DNA of 64,000 bases from CBDCCT01 sp965214995 (GCA_965214995.1 CBDCCT010000002.1:2480001-2544000), one strand, 5' to 3'. Counted from the first letter of the stretch, positions 43,912 to 53,628 are shown. The notes: generated by a model from the letters alone, not told the origin. A program made the numbers and translations.

Positions 43912-44330
43912 GGTTGCGTCAAGTTGTTTCAACTGAGGTAAGCTGCCGGAGTGTCTGACGCTGCCGAATGCCCCAAAGGATATCGCTTCCCCAAAGCGGT
44001 GATTTCGTATACCGTGTACCTCTACCACCGTTTCTTGCTCTCCTACCGGGATGTGCAGGAGCTTCTATTCGAGCGGGGCATTGAGGACAGCCATGAAACT
44101 ATTCGTGCATGGTGCTCAAGGTTTGGTCCTGACCTGGCGGAGGCGCTAAGACACCGTAAGCCCAGACGAGGTAGAACGTGGCACCTAGACGAGGTGCGTG
44201 TCGTTCTAGGTGGCGTGGTCCACTGGCTCTGGCGGGCGGTGAACGAGCATGGTGAGGTGCTGGACGTGCTCTTACAAGAAGAGCGCAGTGCAAAAGCTGC
44301 GAAACGCTTTTTCCGGCGTTTACTTGATGG
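43912..44330 (+). mobile_element. IS6-family element, 5' fragment
   Basis: Carries the same left inverted repeat as the element at 7149 (GGTTGCGTCAAGTTGTTT at 43912-43929) and about 125 codons of its transposase. It stops at about 44330, 16 bp before the ISL3 copy. The sequence differs clearly from the first copy at DNA level, so it is an older, separate element. Confidence 0.85.
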
Positions 44331-44334
44331 AGAC
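43951..44334 (+). pseudogene. IS6-family transposase, C-terminally truncated
   Basis: Reads YRFPKAVISYTVYLYHRFLL, then RGRTWHLDEVRVVLGGVVHW and AKRFFRRLLDG, then leaves the family at about 44328. The first catalytic Asp is present; the second Asp and the Glu are lost. The open frame then runs into the adjoining ISL3 end. Confidence 0.85.
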
Positions 44335-44346
44335 CACAAAAAAGTG

Positions 44347-46099
44347 GGCTCTCCCGAACTTTTGATGATCGAAACTTCGCCTCCAAGACTGTAGTTCACC
44401 AAGGCTGCGAATCGCCTTCTAACCCGCATAAAGAACCCGCGCTTTCAGCAGGTCGAAGTTGGCCCGGCCATACATCTGCCGCTTGATGAGTTTCAGCCTG
44501 GTGATCTGCCCCTCGGTTTGTCCGTTCGACCATTCGTGCTCGAGCGCAGCCGCAACCGCCGCATAGTCTTGCCTGATGCCGGTGGCAAAGCTTTTCATCT
44601 CGGTCACGCTGCTTTGTCCGGCCCGCTCGAGCCAAACAAGAAGGACATCAGGCTGACGCTCCCGAATCATCTGCTGAAAAGCTCGCGCCAGCTCCTGAAC
44701 TTCCGCAACGTCCGGATTTTCGGTGCTGAGCCGTAGGATGAAGGGCTGCTGGTCCGCTTTCAAGGTACCTGGTTTTTTCAGCAACCATGAAGTCACGCGC
44801 CTGGTCGAAGGCGTTTTGAAGGTTGTTGCTGCCCTTAGAAACTGCTTCTGTTGTTCAGGAGTGAAGCCTTTCAGGCAGCGCCCCGGCCAGGCGATATAGC
44901 GGCGCACCATCTTGGGTTTACCGGGGTAACCCTGCCCCGCAACCTCGCGCCAGAGCACCTCAGCATTCTTCTCCCCCTCGAGCCAACGCCTATTCAGACG
45001 AGGCAAGTAGGGGTCGAGTTTACTGCCCAGTCGATACTGAGCACGCTCAGGGAACGTCCCAGCGTTGATGTAGGTGCGCACCGTAACGGCGTGGATACCT
45101 AGCTCCCGAGCGATATCGGCTTTCGACCAGCCTTGCTGATGGTGCTGAACAACTTGGCAGTAGCGTGCGTAGCGCTTAGCACGGTTCTGCTCGATCAGCT
45201 TCGGTTCTCTGGAGGAGAAGCGTGACAGGGAAGGGCTGAGGACGTGGTCGAGGAGTTACACATCGCGGATGTTCGCGGTGACCTGGCGGATAAGCTCATG
45301 CTGACGTGTGACGAAACGTTGCACGGCCTCGGTCAGATTCTTCAGCAGGTGCCAACGGTCGGCGACTTGGACGGCCTGGGGTGCCCCCTCGCGTGCTCCT
45401 TCGATATAGGGCAGAAGCCTGTCACGGCTAATAATCTCAACACCCGGATGGGCTTTGAGCCACGCCGCCAGAGGGGCCGCTTCACGTTCGGGGAGCAAGT
45501 CTATAGGTCTGTGACGCTCCAAGTCCACGAGCAACGTTCCGTAGCGGTATCCTTTTCGTAACGCCCAGTCGTCTATCCCAAGAACACGAGGCGTGGGATG
45601 GGCGATTAACGGCGCCCGCCGCATCTGCCTCAGTAGCGTGTCTGGGCTGACGTGCATTCCGAGCTGCTCGCTTAGCCGGGCACCTGCCTCACCACTCGTC
45701 GCGAAGCCGACATGGTGCAGCGCTTTTTGGAGCCGCTCGGTTTTGCGCCCGTAGGCAAGCGCGACCCCTGAAAGGCGCTCGCAAAAGATCTGCCGTAGGC
45801 ACAAGGATTGCGTGCATACGAAGCGACGCATCGCCACTTTTAACCGCACCGTCACGCCTTGCCACGGCAGGTCGGCTATCGTGCGCTCGTAGTGACTGTG
45901 GACCTGCGAGGACATCTGTTTACACAGCGGGCAGGCTGCTGCGGGACGCTTCGCGGCGACGACCAGCACAACAAGCTCGTCTAGCGGTTCAATACGTTTG
46001 AGTGTTAGGACTTCAGGGTCAGCCAGTAAGGGGGTTCCGTCCATGCAGGCGGTTATAGCAGAGGGAGAATCCCGGTGTCATCAAAAGTTCGGGAGAGCC
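44347..46099 (-). mobile_element. ISL3-family insertion sequence, copy 2 (inverted)
   Basis: 1753 bp, the same ends and identical predicted proteins as copy 1 at 20096-21848, in reverse orientation. The 8-bp flanks AAAAAGTG (left) and CGGTTTTT (right) do not form a direct repeat. Instead 17 bp outside the right end (46100-46116) are the exact reverse complement of the 17 bp outside copy 1's left end (20079-20095). Confidence 0.95.
44419..46044 (-). pseudogene. ISL3-family transposase interrupted by an in-frame stop, copy 2
   Basis: Same reading frame and same internal TAA (complement at 45256-45258) as copy 1. The N-terminal 262 residues carry the zinc finger and the two Asp residues; the C-terminal 220 residues carry the Glu-containing segment. 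Identity of both halves shows very recent duplication. Confidence 0.85.
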
Positions 46100-46253
46100 C
46101 GGTTTTTTGTGCTCTCTCTGTGGGAAGGGGTCGGGGTTCAGTTTGAGCATCTTTGCCGTTTGCCGGGATGGCTCGCCAGCCGCGCCAGGATCGAGGCAGG
46201 GTGCAAGCTCTTCTTGCAAAGGCGCAATCATCGTAGTCTCTCAGGACGAATTC

Positions 46254-47477
46254 TCAGCTTGGAGCAGCTTGACAGGTAAGAGGGCAGCCCGGCGAAAGAT
46301 CATGCCTGTTTGTTGGGCCGCGCAGCCACCGCAGATGATGTCGATTCTTCCACACGGTCTTCCCGATGACAAGCGCGTAGCGAATACCCAACCGTCGTCC
46401 CATATCGGTAGTGTTATACGGGCGCGTGGTCATCTTCGTCCTCGAGCGTCTCCGCCGCGCGCAGAAAGGGCCTGACAAGCGCGTACTACCCCCGTGTCCC
46501 ATATCTGTTAACGGGCCGTAAGCGTCTCCGCCGCGCGCAAAGGGCCTTACTCCCTGCTGAACCGTAAGCCGAAAGAGGTCCCGAGCGTAGTGTCCGGCGG
46601 CGTCCAACTGCCAGCGCGGTCCTATGAGCTGATGCGGCTCCACGTCTGCATATAGAATTCCCTCCTCCTTTTCCAAGGGTCCACCGACGATTTTTCCGTC
46701 CGGGTCCACGATCAGGCTCAGCCCCGGGTTGATCCAGCCCTCGATGTTCCCGAGATACTCGCTCTTAAATGCAAGGGAGTCGGGAATGTCATCTTTATGG
46801 AACGCCTGGCAGGCGCTGACTACGAAACACCGACCCTCCTTGGCCAGGTGCCGCATAGAAGAAGTCCACGGCTCACCCCTGTCCCAGGTCGGAGCAACAT
46901 GGATCTGCTCACCCCGCGCCAGTAAGACGTAGCGCGCAAGTGGCATGTAGTTCTCCCAGCAAAGCAAGCCGCCGAGTCGACCGAAGGGGAGATCGAACAC
47001 TTCGAGACCAGCCTCTGCCCCCTGCCCCCAAACCAGTCTCTCCCCAGCCGTGGGAATCAACTTGCGATGCTTCCCGAGCACCGCTCCGTTCGATCCGAGG
47101 TAGAGAAGCGTGTTGTATAGAGTCGAGTCGCTAGCCTCGGAATTCCTTTCGTTCACGCCAATCGCCACGGTGATTCCGCAGTCCGCCGCCGCCTCTCCAA
47201 GACGGAGGGTCTCTGGACCAGGGATCGTTAGCGAGTTTCGGTGCAACTCGCTATACAGCGCTCGCAACGGGTGCGTCTGGCCGGAGGGGATGAACCATAC
47301 CCACAGCGGGTAACCGGGCACGAAAGCTTCTGGAAATACAGCGAGCGTCGCTCCACCGTCTGCCGCCTCCCGAATCAGATTACAAGCCTTATCGATGCTC
47401 GCGTCACGGTCGAGAAACACCGATGACGCCTGTATCGCAGCGATTCTAAAGGAGGTCGGCGGTAATTTGGGCTTCAT
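46254..47477 (-). CDS. Nitrilase with an aberrant C-terminal tail
   Basis: 407 residues from ATG 47477 behind AGGAG. The carbon-nitrogen hydrolase triad is Glu50 (VFPEAF), Lys139 (KHRKLIPT) and Cys173 (LLCWENYMP), and residues 1-310 fit aliphatic/aryl nitrilases that turn nitriles into acids and ammonia. After YARDLFRLTVQQG (about 315) the family ends. The last ~90 residues are basic and derive from imperfect direct repeats (46397-46547), so the natural C-terminus seems to have been replaced. The adjacent ISL3 insertion may be linked. Core activity is probably kept. Confidence 0.85.
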   Translation of the reverse strand: MKPKLPPTSFRIAAIQASSVFLDRDASIDKACNLIREAADGGATLAVFPEAFVPGYPLWVWFIPSGQTHPLRALYSELHRNSLTIPGPETLRLGEAAADCGITVAIGVNERNSEASDSTLYNTLLYLGSNGAVLGKHRKLIPTAGERLVWGQGAEAGLEVFDLPFGRLGGLLCWENYMPLARYVLLARGEQIHVAPTWDRGEPWTSSMRHLAKEGRCFVVSACQAFHKDDIPDSLAFKSEYLGNIEGWINPGLSLIVDPDGKIVGGPLEKEEGILYADVEPHQLIGPRWQLDAAGHYARDLFRLTVQQGVRPFARGGDAYGPLTDMGHGGSTRLSGPFCARRRRSRTKMTTRPYNTTDMGRRLGIRYALVIGKTVWKNRHHLRWLRGPTNRHDLSPGCPLTCQAAPS

Positions 47478-47717
47478 GAGGTTCTCCTGTTCTGATGAAA
47501 GCTGTGGCGCAAAGCGTGGTCCGCAATAAAGAATTGAGCGGTTAGCGGGGCATCAGCGTTGAAAGATACTGTCGCAGCATTGTTCAGCTCCTCCTTAAAG
47601 CAAGCTTCCCCATGCGGTTCTTTAAGGAGAGAAATCTAGGACCTCGCCCTCGGTATGACAACGCGTGCATGGCTTGTAGATGAAGTTCAGGTCAGGACGG
47701 CCCCAGGCGCTCCCTCT

Positions 47718-48572
47718 CTAGTTCGTGGTGCCCTGGCTCTTGATCCAGCCGTCAATGACCGCGGCCGTTTCTGCAGTGGCCGTAATCGGGAAGAAGTGGT
47801 GGTCAGTGGAAATTTCAAGCATCGTCAGGTTGGGCTGCCACTTCTGTAAGAGTTCGCCTGTCTCGCGGAATGGCGGGAGCGCGGTGGCCGACAGGAAGGC
47901 GACGGGAACCTCGATCGCTTCGACTTGCGCTGGGTCGGGCATCCATTGCTTGGAGGCTGGCATCTCCACTTGAAAATAGGTTGGGGCATCCTGGGCCATA
48001 GCTGACCAACTCCCGGGCAAGGCTTGCTCTAGGAGCTCCTCGGTGGCTCCCAGTGCGGCAAACAGCGTTGCCGCGGCACCCTCGAAGTCGCCAGTCTGGG
48101 CCTTCGCGATACTGGGCTTCATTGCCTCCATGAACATTTCGCGGGACGCTACCTGATGGATGAGCACGGAGTCGAGCAATGCAGCCGACAAGAGACGATC
48201 CTGGGCCAACGTCGCCAGTGCCAATACATAGGTTGCACCGGCGGAGTGGCCGACAGCGTGGGCTTTGCTTATCTTGAGCTCGTCGAGGATCCTAACGACG
48301 TCTCGCGCCTGGTCCGGAATGCCGACTGGCCCGGTTGGCTTCCCACGGTAGCCGCGCCGATGGTACCAGATCACCTGGTAATCACCCTTCTCGGCCAGCT
48401 CCTCAGCAAGAGGCTTGAGGAGAGACCAAACCAGGGCGCCGTGGACCAGCACGACCGGGACGCCCTCTCCGACGACCCACACCCCGAGCTCATCTTTGTC
48501 GGAAACCTTGACTGTGGCCGTAGGCGCGGCTATCGCCTGACCTGTCGTAGTGTCAGCTTGTGTTAGTTTCAT
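47718..48572 (-). CDS. Alpha/beta hydrolase
   Basis: 284 residues, start behind AAAGGAG. Motifs in order: VVLVHGALVW (oxyanion loop), nucleophile Ser in GHSAGA near residue 111, acid region VAFLSA near 226, and catalytic His in TDHHFFP near 258. Substrate is unknown; the family includes esterases, haloperoxidase-like and epoxide-type hydrolases. A fragment of a close relative lies at 53681-54020. It is 55 bp upstream of a DUF4345-like gene on the same strand. Confidence 0.85.
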   Translation of the reverse strand: MKLTQADTTTGQAIAAPTATVKVSDKDELGVWVVGEGVPVVLVHGALVWSLLKPLAEELAEKGDYQVIWYHRRGYRGKPTGPVGIPDQARDVVRILDELKISKAHAVGHSAGATYVLALATLAQDRLLSAALLDSVLIHQVASREMFMEAMKPSIAKAQTGDFEGAAATLFAALGATEELLEQALPGSWSAMAQDAPTYFQVEMPASKQWMPDPAQVEAIEVPVAFLSATALPPFRETGELLQKWQPNLTMLEISTDHHFFPITATAETAAVIDGWIKSQGTTN

Positions 48573-48627
48573 TCTCGTCTCCTTTGTCCCTGTCGTCGTT
48601 ATTGCTCGAGCGACTTGTTATCTCGAG

Positions 48628-49026
48628 CTAAGCGTCGCTGTCCCCATACTTGAAGAAAGCAAAGAGAGCTAGGCCTCCGAAAATCAGCTCGATCGTCATC
48701 CCCTGGATGACACCCACGCCTGGCGACCCGTCGAGAGCAATCCCCAACAGACGTGCCAGTCCCAACGACAGGAAGACAATAGCCGCGAGCACGACGGAGG
48801 TGCGCGACCAGGCACGTCGAAATGCTCCCAGACCAACGACGAGCCCGGAGACCATCATGATCCCACCGGCCCCCCTCACCTCACTCAACAATCCAGCAAC
48901 ATCGGGCAATTCCAGGCTGCTGAAACTGTAGAAACCAATAGGATCCACCAGACGCCAGCCGCCAAAGATCAACAGGGGCAGCGCCAAGACGATCAGGATT
49001 ACCTTGAAGCTCCTCGATTCCTTCAT
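48628..49026 (-). CDS. DUF4345-like membrane protein
   Basis: 132 residues from ATG 49026 (GGGAGAG upstream); a longer frame to 49242 reads antisense-like sequence and is rejected. Four membrane helices (VILIVLALPLLIFGGWRLVD, GAGGIMMVSGLVVGLGAFR, TSVVLAAIVFLSLGLARLLG, IQGMTIELIFGGLALFAFF) and the RxxGGxxM core fit DUF4345. Function unknown. Confidence 0.7.
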   Translation of the reverse strand: MKESRSFKVILIVLALPLLIFGGWRLVDPIGFYSFSSLELPDVAGLLSEVRGAGGIMMVSGLVVGLGAFRRAWSRTSVVLAAIVFLSLGLARLLGIALDGSPGVGVIQGMTIELIFGGLALFAFFKYGDSDA

Positions 49027-49137
49027 TATGAGACTCTCCCATTCTGATGAATCCTTTGCACACGAGTAGCCTTTAGTTCTGCTCGTTCTACTCGGGATGA
49101 ACCGCTGCAAAAGCGGTTCATCTGGAGAGTGTATTAG

Positions 49138-49609
49138 TCGATGACGACGCCCCACTCGAGCGCCAGGTCGGGCGAGAGCACTGTGGTCGTGCCGTCGCTC
49201 ACAGCGGCGCGGATAACGAGTGACCCGCCTCCACTCCCCCATCCCCTACTTCTGTGCTACGTCATCAATTGATAATGATAAACCGGAGCCGCACGAAGTC
49301 CGTCCCTGAGCCACCTTGCGGGTCTTTGACGCTCAGGCGCACCTCGATATTGTAGGTTCCCTCGCTGCTGAAGTCGAAGGTGTCCGACGGCGTCCAGCTC
49401 ACGCTCGGTTCTGTGCCGACGACGATGGGGCTGTCGTTTTCTAGGCGGACGGTCCAGGTGTACTCGAGGGGGCTCGAGCCTTCGGGGTCTTCGGCTTCCC
49501 CTACCAAACTCAGTTCGTCACCCCTATTCACCGGAGCCAGATCCTCGGGACTGATGACGCGGACGAAAGGTGGCAGGTTGACAGGTGGGTCGATGATGGT
49601 CAAATTCAC
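49138..49609 (-). pseudogene. Detached C-terminal repeats of the lipoprotein subtilase
   Basis: 49609-49265 encodes 114 residues of a PKD/Ig-like repeat (NLTIIDPPVNLPPFVRVISP, then GSSPLEYTWTVRLENDSPIV and GTDFVRLRFIIIN). It belongs to the gene upstream: adding one G to the G4 run near 49630 would join the two frames (SQ-GAGAGDTVNLTIID). Beyond the stop at 49265 a further piece (SLVIRAAVSDGTTTVLSPDL) reaches 49138. A one-base sequencing error or a recent mutation would explain the split. Confidence 0.65.
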
Positions 49610-51708
49610 CGTATCGCCCGCACCCGCCCCTGTGAGTCGGTGCCGGTCAGGGTCAGCGTGCGGGGGCCGTTGCTGCTGAAAACCACCTCGACTTCGCAGC
49701 CGCTGACCGGGAAGGGGTCGCTGGGTACGTTGCTCGTCCAGGTGAGCCTATCGCAAGCGAGGTCTCCGCCTGGTTCGTTGATGTCCTCGGCCTGACCGCG
49801 CAGGATAACCCTGGCGTCGCGGAAAACCTCATCCCCGTCCAAAGGCTGAGCTATCTCGACCGTGGGGGCGCTGTTGACAATATTGAGGGTGACCGAAGCG
49901 CTGCCCACCCCGCCCTGTGAGTCTATCGCCGTCACGGTCAAGGTGCGGGGGCCGAGGGTGGAGAACGCGACGTCGATGTCACTGCGGTTGCCCAATAGGC
50001 CATCGACATCCGAAGTCCACTCGACAGTGCAGCAAGGAAAAGCGTCCTCGAAGTCGAACACGTCGGCGCTAAGGCGCAGCGGCACGTTGAGAGGCGCGTC
50101 ACCCGGACCGGGCGAGCGCAGCGTCACGTTCGGTGGGACGTTGCCGAACACTTCCTGAACCCCGCCGAGCGCGTTGACGTAGCGCCTCACCTTGTCGTCG
50201 GGACTGACGTGGGCCGTGTCCATCAGGATCGTTTCGACCTCACCCGCCCCCATACTCGGGTCGGCGGCCCAGATGAGCGCGGCGACCCCGGCGGCAAAGG
50301 GGGAGGAGAAGCTGGTGCCGTTCTTGACCCGGACCGCGTTGGTCGGGCTGGACGGGTCGGGGCCGAGCCAGAGCGTGAAGGGGGCAAAAATATCGACCTG
50401 TTTGTTGCCGTAGTTCGAGCCGCCCGCCCTGTTTTTCGAGTTGCCGCCCGTGCCACCCACACAGATCACCCCGGCATTTTCGCAGGGCGTGTACCAGGTT
50501 CGCTCCCAACACACCCCGAGGGTACAGCCCTCCTTGTCGACATTTTTCCCCTCGTTGCCGGCAGAGGCGAAGATCAACATGCCTGTGGCGCGAAACGCGG
50601 CGGTGGCCCCTTCGAAGGGCAGCACGCTCCAGGCCAGATACCAGGGCACGGGCGCTCCGTAGCTCATGTTGGCGATTCTGGCTCCGGCGACGCGCGCTTC
50701 ACCGAGCGCGGTCATCGACAAGAACATATCTCCGGTGGTGTAAACCGCAACGGGGTCGGCGACGGGGCCAGCAGGTCCGGCACTACCGTAGTCGTTGTCA
50801 GGCTTGCCCATCGCTGCGCTCGCCACGTTGGTGCCGTGCCACGGGCAAGACCCGCCGCCGGAGCAGTTGAAGGGGTTCTCGGTGCCGACAGGGTTGATAA
50901 ATGGCACATTGGAAACGGCCAGCCAACCGTCTTGCCAGTCGGCATCGGGTTGAAAGCCCATGTCGAGCACGGCCAGTTTGATGCGGTTGTCGAGCTTTCC
51001 AGCCAGCTCGAGCGCGCGCCAGGCTTCAGCTACCCCGATGTTCAGGACGCTGTCGGTACCGACATTATGGGACGGCCAGCCGTAGGCATTCGGGGTGTAA
51101 GCGACACCTGCAAGCGTCGGCCCGCTAGGAGCTTCGTTCGAGGTGCGGTCGCGAAATTGGCTGGGCGTGCCCACCCAGTTGAGGCCCACCTCGAGCCCCG
51201 CAGCGGCCTCAGTAGCACCGGCAGCGAGCAGCCCGAGCCCCGCTGTACTCGAGACGCGGTAGCTGCCTGTGGCGTTCGGGTCGAGGGTTTGCAGGTCGTC
51301 TGCTAAGGTTGCCGGATCGGCAGCAGCGGTGTCGATGCGGACGAGATACTGGGGACGCAAGCCCGTCAGGTTGTGCTCAGCCGGATTGAAAACCTTCAGA
51401 ACGGTGCCGTTCCAGCGAGTCAAAAAGGCGTCGAGTGCAGCTTCCTGATCGGTACTGAGCCACAGTTCGTCGGCCACGAAGTCGGCCTGTTCGCCTTCCT
51501 CACCCGTGACGGTTGCGACCGGGCGAGGCTTGCCGTCTTCAAAACCTGGCAACTCGGGTGTGTTGGGTGTAAGGGTGGGGTCGACAGTCACGGAGATGAC
51601 CGGTGGCGTCACGGGGTCGGGGGGGGTCTCAGGGGTCTGACTACAAGCCGTGATGACGAGCAGCAGCGTGAGCCAGAGGGTCAGGCGCTTTGGAATAGAA
51701 CGGGTCAT
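49606..51708 (-). CDS. Lipoprotein subtilisin-like (S8) protease with PKD/Ig-like repeats
   Basis: 700 residues, ATG behind AGGAGG. Signal peptide with lipobox ending ITAC (Cys22) predicts a lipoprotein on the cell surface. Residues about 60-150 are a propeptide. The S8 domain (about 210-520) has Asp249 (VLDMG), His291 (WHGTNVAS), Asn385 (SAGNEG) and Ser466 (NGTSFSSP). Two Ig/PKD-like repeats follow (about 525-620 and 620-700: LRLSADVFDFEDAFPCC; VILRGQAEDINEPGG). The C-terminus is cut by a frameshift near 49630, with a third repeat in the next frame. Even so, the catalytic part should be made. Confidence 0.88.
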   Translation of the reverse strand: MTRSIPKRLTLWLTLLLVITACSQTPETPPDPVTPPVISVTVDPTLTPNTPELPGFEDGKPRPVATVTGEEGEQADFVADELWLSTDQEAALDAFLTRWNGTVLKVFNPAEHNLTGLRPQYLVRIDTAAADPATLADDLQTLDPNATGSYRVSSTAGLGLLAAGATEAAAGLEVGLNWVGTPSQFRDRTSNEAPSGPTLAGVAYTPNAYGWPSHNVGTDSVLNIGVAEAWRALELAGKLDNRIKLAVLDMGFQPDADWQDGWLAVSNVPFINPVGTENPFNCSGGGSCPWHGTNVASAAMGKPDNDYGSAGPAGPVADPVAVYTTGDMFLSMTALGEARVAGARIANMSYGAPVPWYLAWSVLPFEGATAAFRATGMLIFASAGNEGKNVDKEGCTLGVCWERTWYTPCENAGVICVGGTGGNSKNRAGGSNYGNKQVDIFAPFTLWLGPDPSSPTNAVRVKNGTSFSSPFAAGVAALIWAADPSMGAGEVETILMDTAHVSPDDKVRRYVNALGGVQEVFGNVPPNVTLRSPGPGDAPLNVPLRLSADVFDFEDAFPCCTVEWTSDVDGLLGNRSDIDVAFSTLGPRTLTVTAIDSQGGVGSASVTLNIVNSAPTVEIAQPLDGDEVFRDARVILRGQAEDINEPGGDLACDRLTWTSNVPSDPFPVSGCEVEVVFSSNGPRTLTLTGTDSQGRVRAIR

Positions 51709-51819
51709 GGTCGGCCTCCTGGGGCGCAGTGCGGGGAAAGGAGTAGGAACTCAACATAGTTGTGAGGAGAGGAATCTAGGGTAACGTCCGCTCGAGCGGA
51801 CGTTACCGACTTGCTCGCT

Positions 51820-53208
51820 TTAGACTTTCGGCCGAATGTTCTGGTTCACCCGGAAGAAGTTCTCAGGGTCGTACTTCGCCTTGACTTCAACGAGCCGCGC
51901 GTAGTTGTCGCGGTAAGCCGCCTGCACCCGCTCCTGACCCTCGTCCATCATCATGTTGACATAGGCTCCACCCGCCGAATGGGGATGTACCGCCTCCCAG
52001 TAGTCCACACACCAATCTTTGAGCCGTCCGGCGCTCTTCGGGTCGGGGTCGACCCCGGCGATGACCATACCCCAGGTGGCGTCGCGGTAGCTCCAGGCAG
52101 TCTCCCCTTTACCGACGCGGTGCGCCGCCCCGTCGATGGGATAGAGGTGCATGGTGCACTGCATCGTCGGCATCGTCTTGGCGTGTTCGACATGTTTGGT
52201 GATGGCCTCGTCAGAAAGTTCGTTGACGAAGTCCGCCCGCCAGTACCACTGATGCCCCGGTGGGTAGAGGCCGTCGAAAGCGCTCTGCAAGGCAGGGAAA
52301 GGCATGTTATGCACGCCGTGGAGCGCGGGCGGGCCGAACTCGCGGACGGGCTTAAAGACTTCGTCGGCCCGCTCATGGGGCCCCGTATAGCACCACACCA
52401 CGCCGCACATCTTTTTGAGGTGGAGCGCTTCAGGAAAGGGCGGCCCCGGTGGTACGGTCAAAAAGGCGAAAAAGCCGTTCAGGTCTTCGGGCGCGTTGGG
52501 AAGGAACTCACGGTACCAGCGCATGACTTGGGGCGCGTCATCCAACTCCCACAGGGTCGGGCCACCGATGACGATATCGACCGGGTGAGCCTTGAAAAGA
52601 AACGACGTGACCACACCGAAGTTGCCACCACCGCCGCGAAGAGCCCAAAAGAGGTCCTTGTGCTGACGTTCGTTCGCGGTGACCAGCGAGCCGTCGGCCA
52701 AGACCACGTCGGCAGAAAGCAAACTGTCGATGGTGAGCCCGTACTTGCGGGTCAGGTGTCCCAAACCGCCGCCGAGCGTCAAACCACCGACCCCGGTGGT
52801 CGAGATGATGCCCGAGGGCACGGCCAGCCCGAAAGCGTGGGCGGCGTGGTCGACTTTGCCCCAGGTCGCGCCGCCTTCGACGCGCACCGTTTGGGTTTCG
52901 GGGTCGACGCGCACGCCGTTCATGTTGGATAAGTCGAGGACGAGTCCGTCGTCGCAGGTGCCCAGGCCGCCGCCGTTATGACCCCCGCCGCGCACGGCCA
53001 GGGTGAGACCGTTCTCGCGGGCGAAGTTGACGGCTTGTATAACATCGGCTACGTCCGTACATTGGGCAATCAAAGCCGGTTTCTTGTCGATCATGGCGTT
53101 GTAGACTTTGCGGGTGTCGTCATAGTTGACATCGCCCGGTCGAATCAAAGTGCCGCGTAAGCCTGCTTGCAAGTTGTCAGTCGTGGTGCTCCCTAGTACG
53201 TCTACCAT
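51820..53208 (-). CDS. FAD-linked oxidase, berberine-bridge-enzyme-like
   Basis: 462 residues, start behind AGGAG. The FAD_binding_4 domain (about 40-180) contains the flavin-attachment motif RGGGHNGGG (His near 77), GATWGKVDHAAHAFGLAVP and GGLTLGGGLGHL. The C-terminal BBE segment is YDPENFFRVNQNI. Such enzymes oxidise sugars or secondary metabolites with covalently bound FAD and oxygen. No signal peptide is seen. A cupin gene starts 19 bp upstream on the same strand and may be co-transcribed. Confidence 0.88.
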   Translation of the reverse strand: MVDVLGSTTTDNLQAGLRGTLIRPGDVNYDDTRKVYNAMIDKKPALIAQCTDVADVIQAVNFARENGLTLAVRGGGHNGGGLGTCDDGLVLDLSNMNGVRVDPETQTVRVEGGATWGKVDHAAHAFGLAVPSGIISTTGVGGLTLGGGLGHLTRKYGLTIDSLLSADVVLADGSLVTANERQHKDLFWALRGGGGNFGVVTSFLFKAHPVDIVIGGPTLWELDDAPQVMRWYREFLPNAPEDLNGFFAFLTVPPGPPFPEALHLKKMCGVVWCYTGPHERADEVFKPVREFGPPALHGVHNMPFPALQSAFDGLYPPGHQWYWRADFVNELSDEAITKHVEHAKTMPTMQCTMHLYPIDGAAHRVGKGETAWSYRDATWGMVIAGVDPDPKSAGRLKDWCVDYWEAVHPHSAGGAYVNMMMDEGQERVQAAYRDNYARLVEVKAKYDPENFFRVNQNIRPKV

Positions 53209-53241
53209 GTTTTGCTCCTATTCATTCATGCGCTATTCGGG

Positions 53242-53628
53242 TCAACTGGTCATTTTGCCGAGCATGTGGTCTATGACCTGACCGTGCTCGTGCTGCGGAC
53301 TAAAGAGGATAAGCTCGGCGTCCTCACCGACTTTCACGGTGTGTCCGGGCGGCCAGTGGAACAGGTCACCAGCGTTGGTGAGTTCTTGGGTGCCGTCTGC
53401 ATAGGTGACGGTGACTTCACCCTGCAAGAGGTAGCCCCAGTGCGGGCACTGGCAGAGGTCGTCCTCGAGCCCTTGCAGCAGGGGCGCGATGTCGGCACCT
53501 GCACCAAGCGAAAGGTACTCGCCACTGATTTTTCCGTAGCCGCTGGCGTCGCCGAAATCCATCTTTTGCCTGGCGACGGCACCTGGCGCGTCGATTATGA
53601 CCGGTATGTTCTCTTTGGCTATTCGCAT
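53242..53628 (-). CDS. Cupin-domain protein
   Basis: 128 residues from ATG 53628 behind AAAGGAG (an extension to 53754 is rejected). The cupin barrel shows CPHWGYLLQGEVTVTYADG and AGDLFHWPPGHTVKV; His residues in HWG, FHW and QHEHGQV could bind a metal. Single small cupins can be isomerases, dioxygenases or sensors, and which applies here is unclear. It lies directly upstream of the FAD oxidase gene. Confidence 0.8.
   Translation of the reverse strand: MRIAKENIPVIIDAPGAVARQKMDFGDASGYGKISGEYLSLGAGADIAPLLQGLEDDLCQCPHWGYLLQGEVTVTYADGTQELTNAGDLFHWPPGHTVKVGEDAELILFSPQHEHGQVIDHMLGKMTS

Noticed and set aside
50209..51306. 365-codon plus-strand frame antisense to the lipoprotein subtilase
   Set aside because: Glycine/arginine-rich composition, no domain, no ribosome site; it mirrors the codon bias of the real minus-strand gene, which has signal peptide, lipobox and catalytic triad.
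51811..52932. 373-codon plus-strand frame antisense to the FAD oxidase
   Set aside because: Shadow frame of a clearly recognised enzyme on the other strand; no family features.
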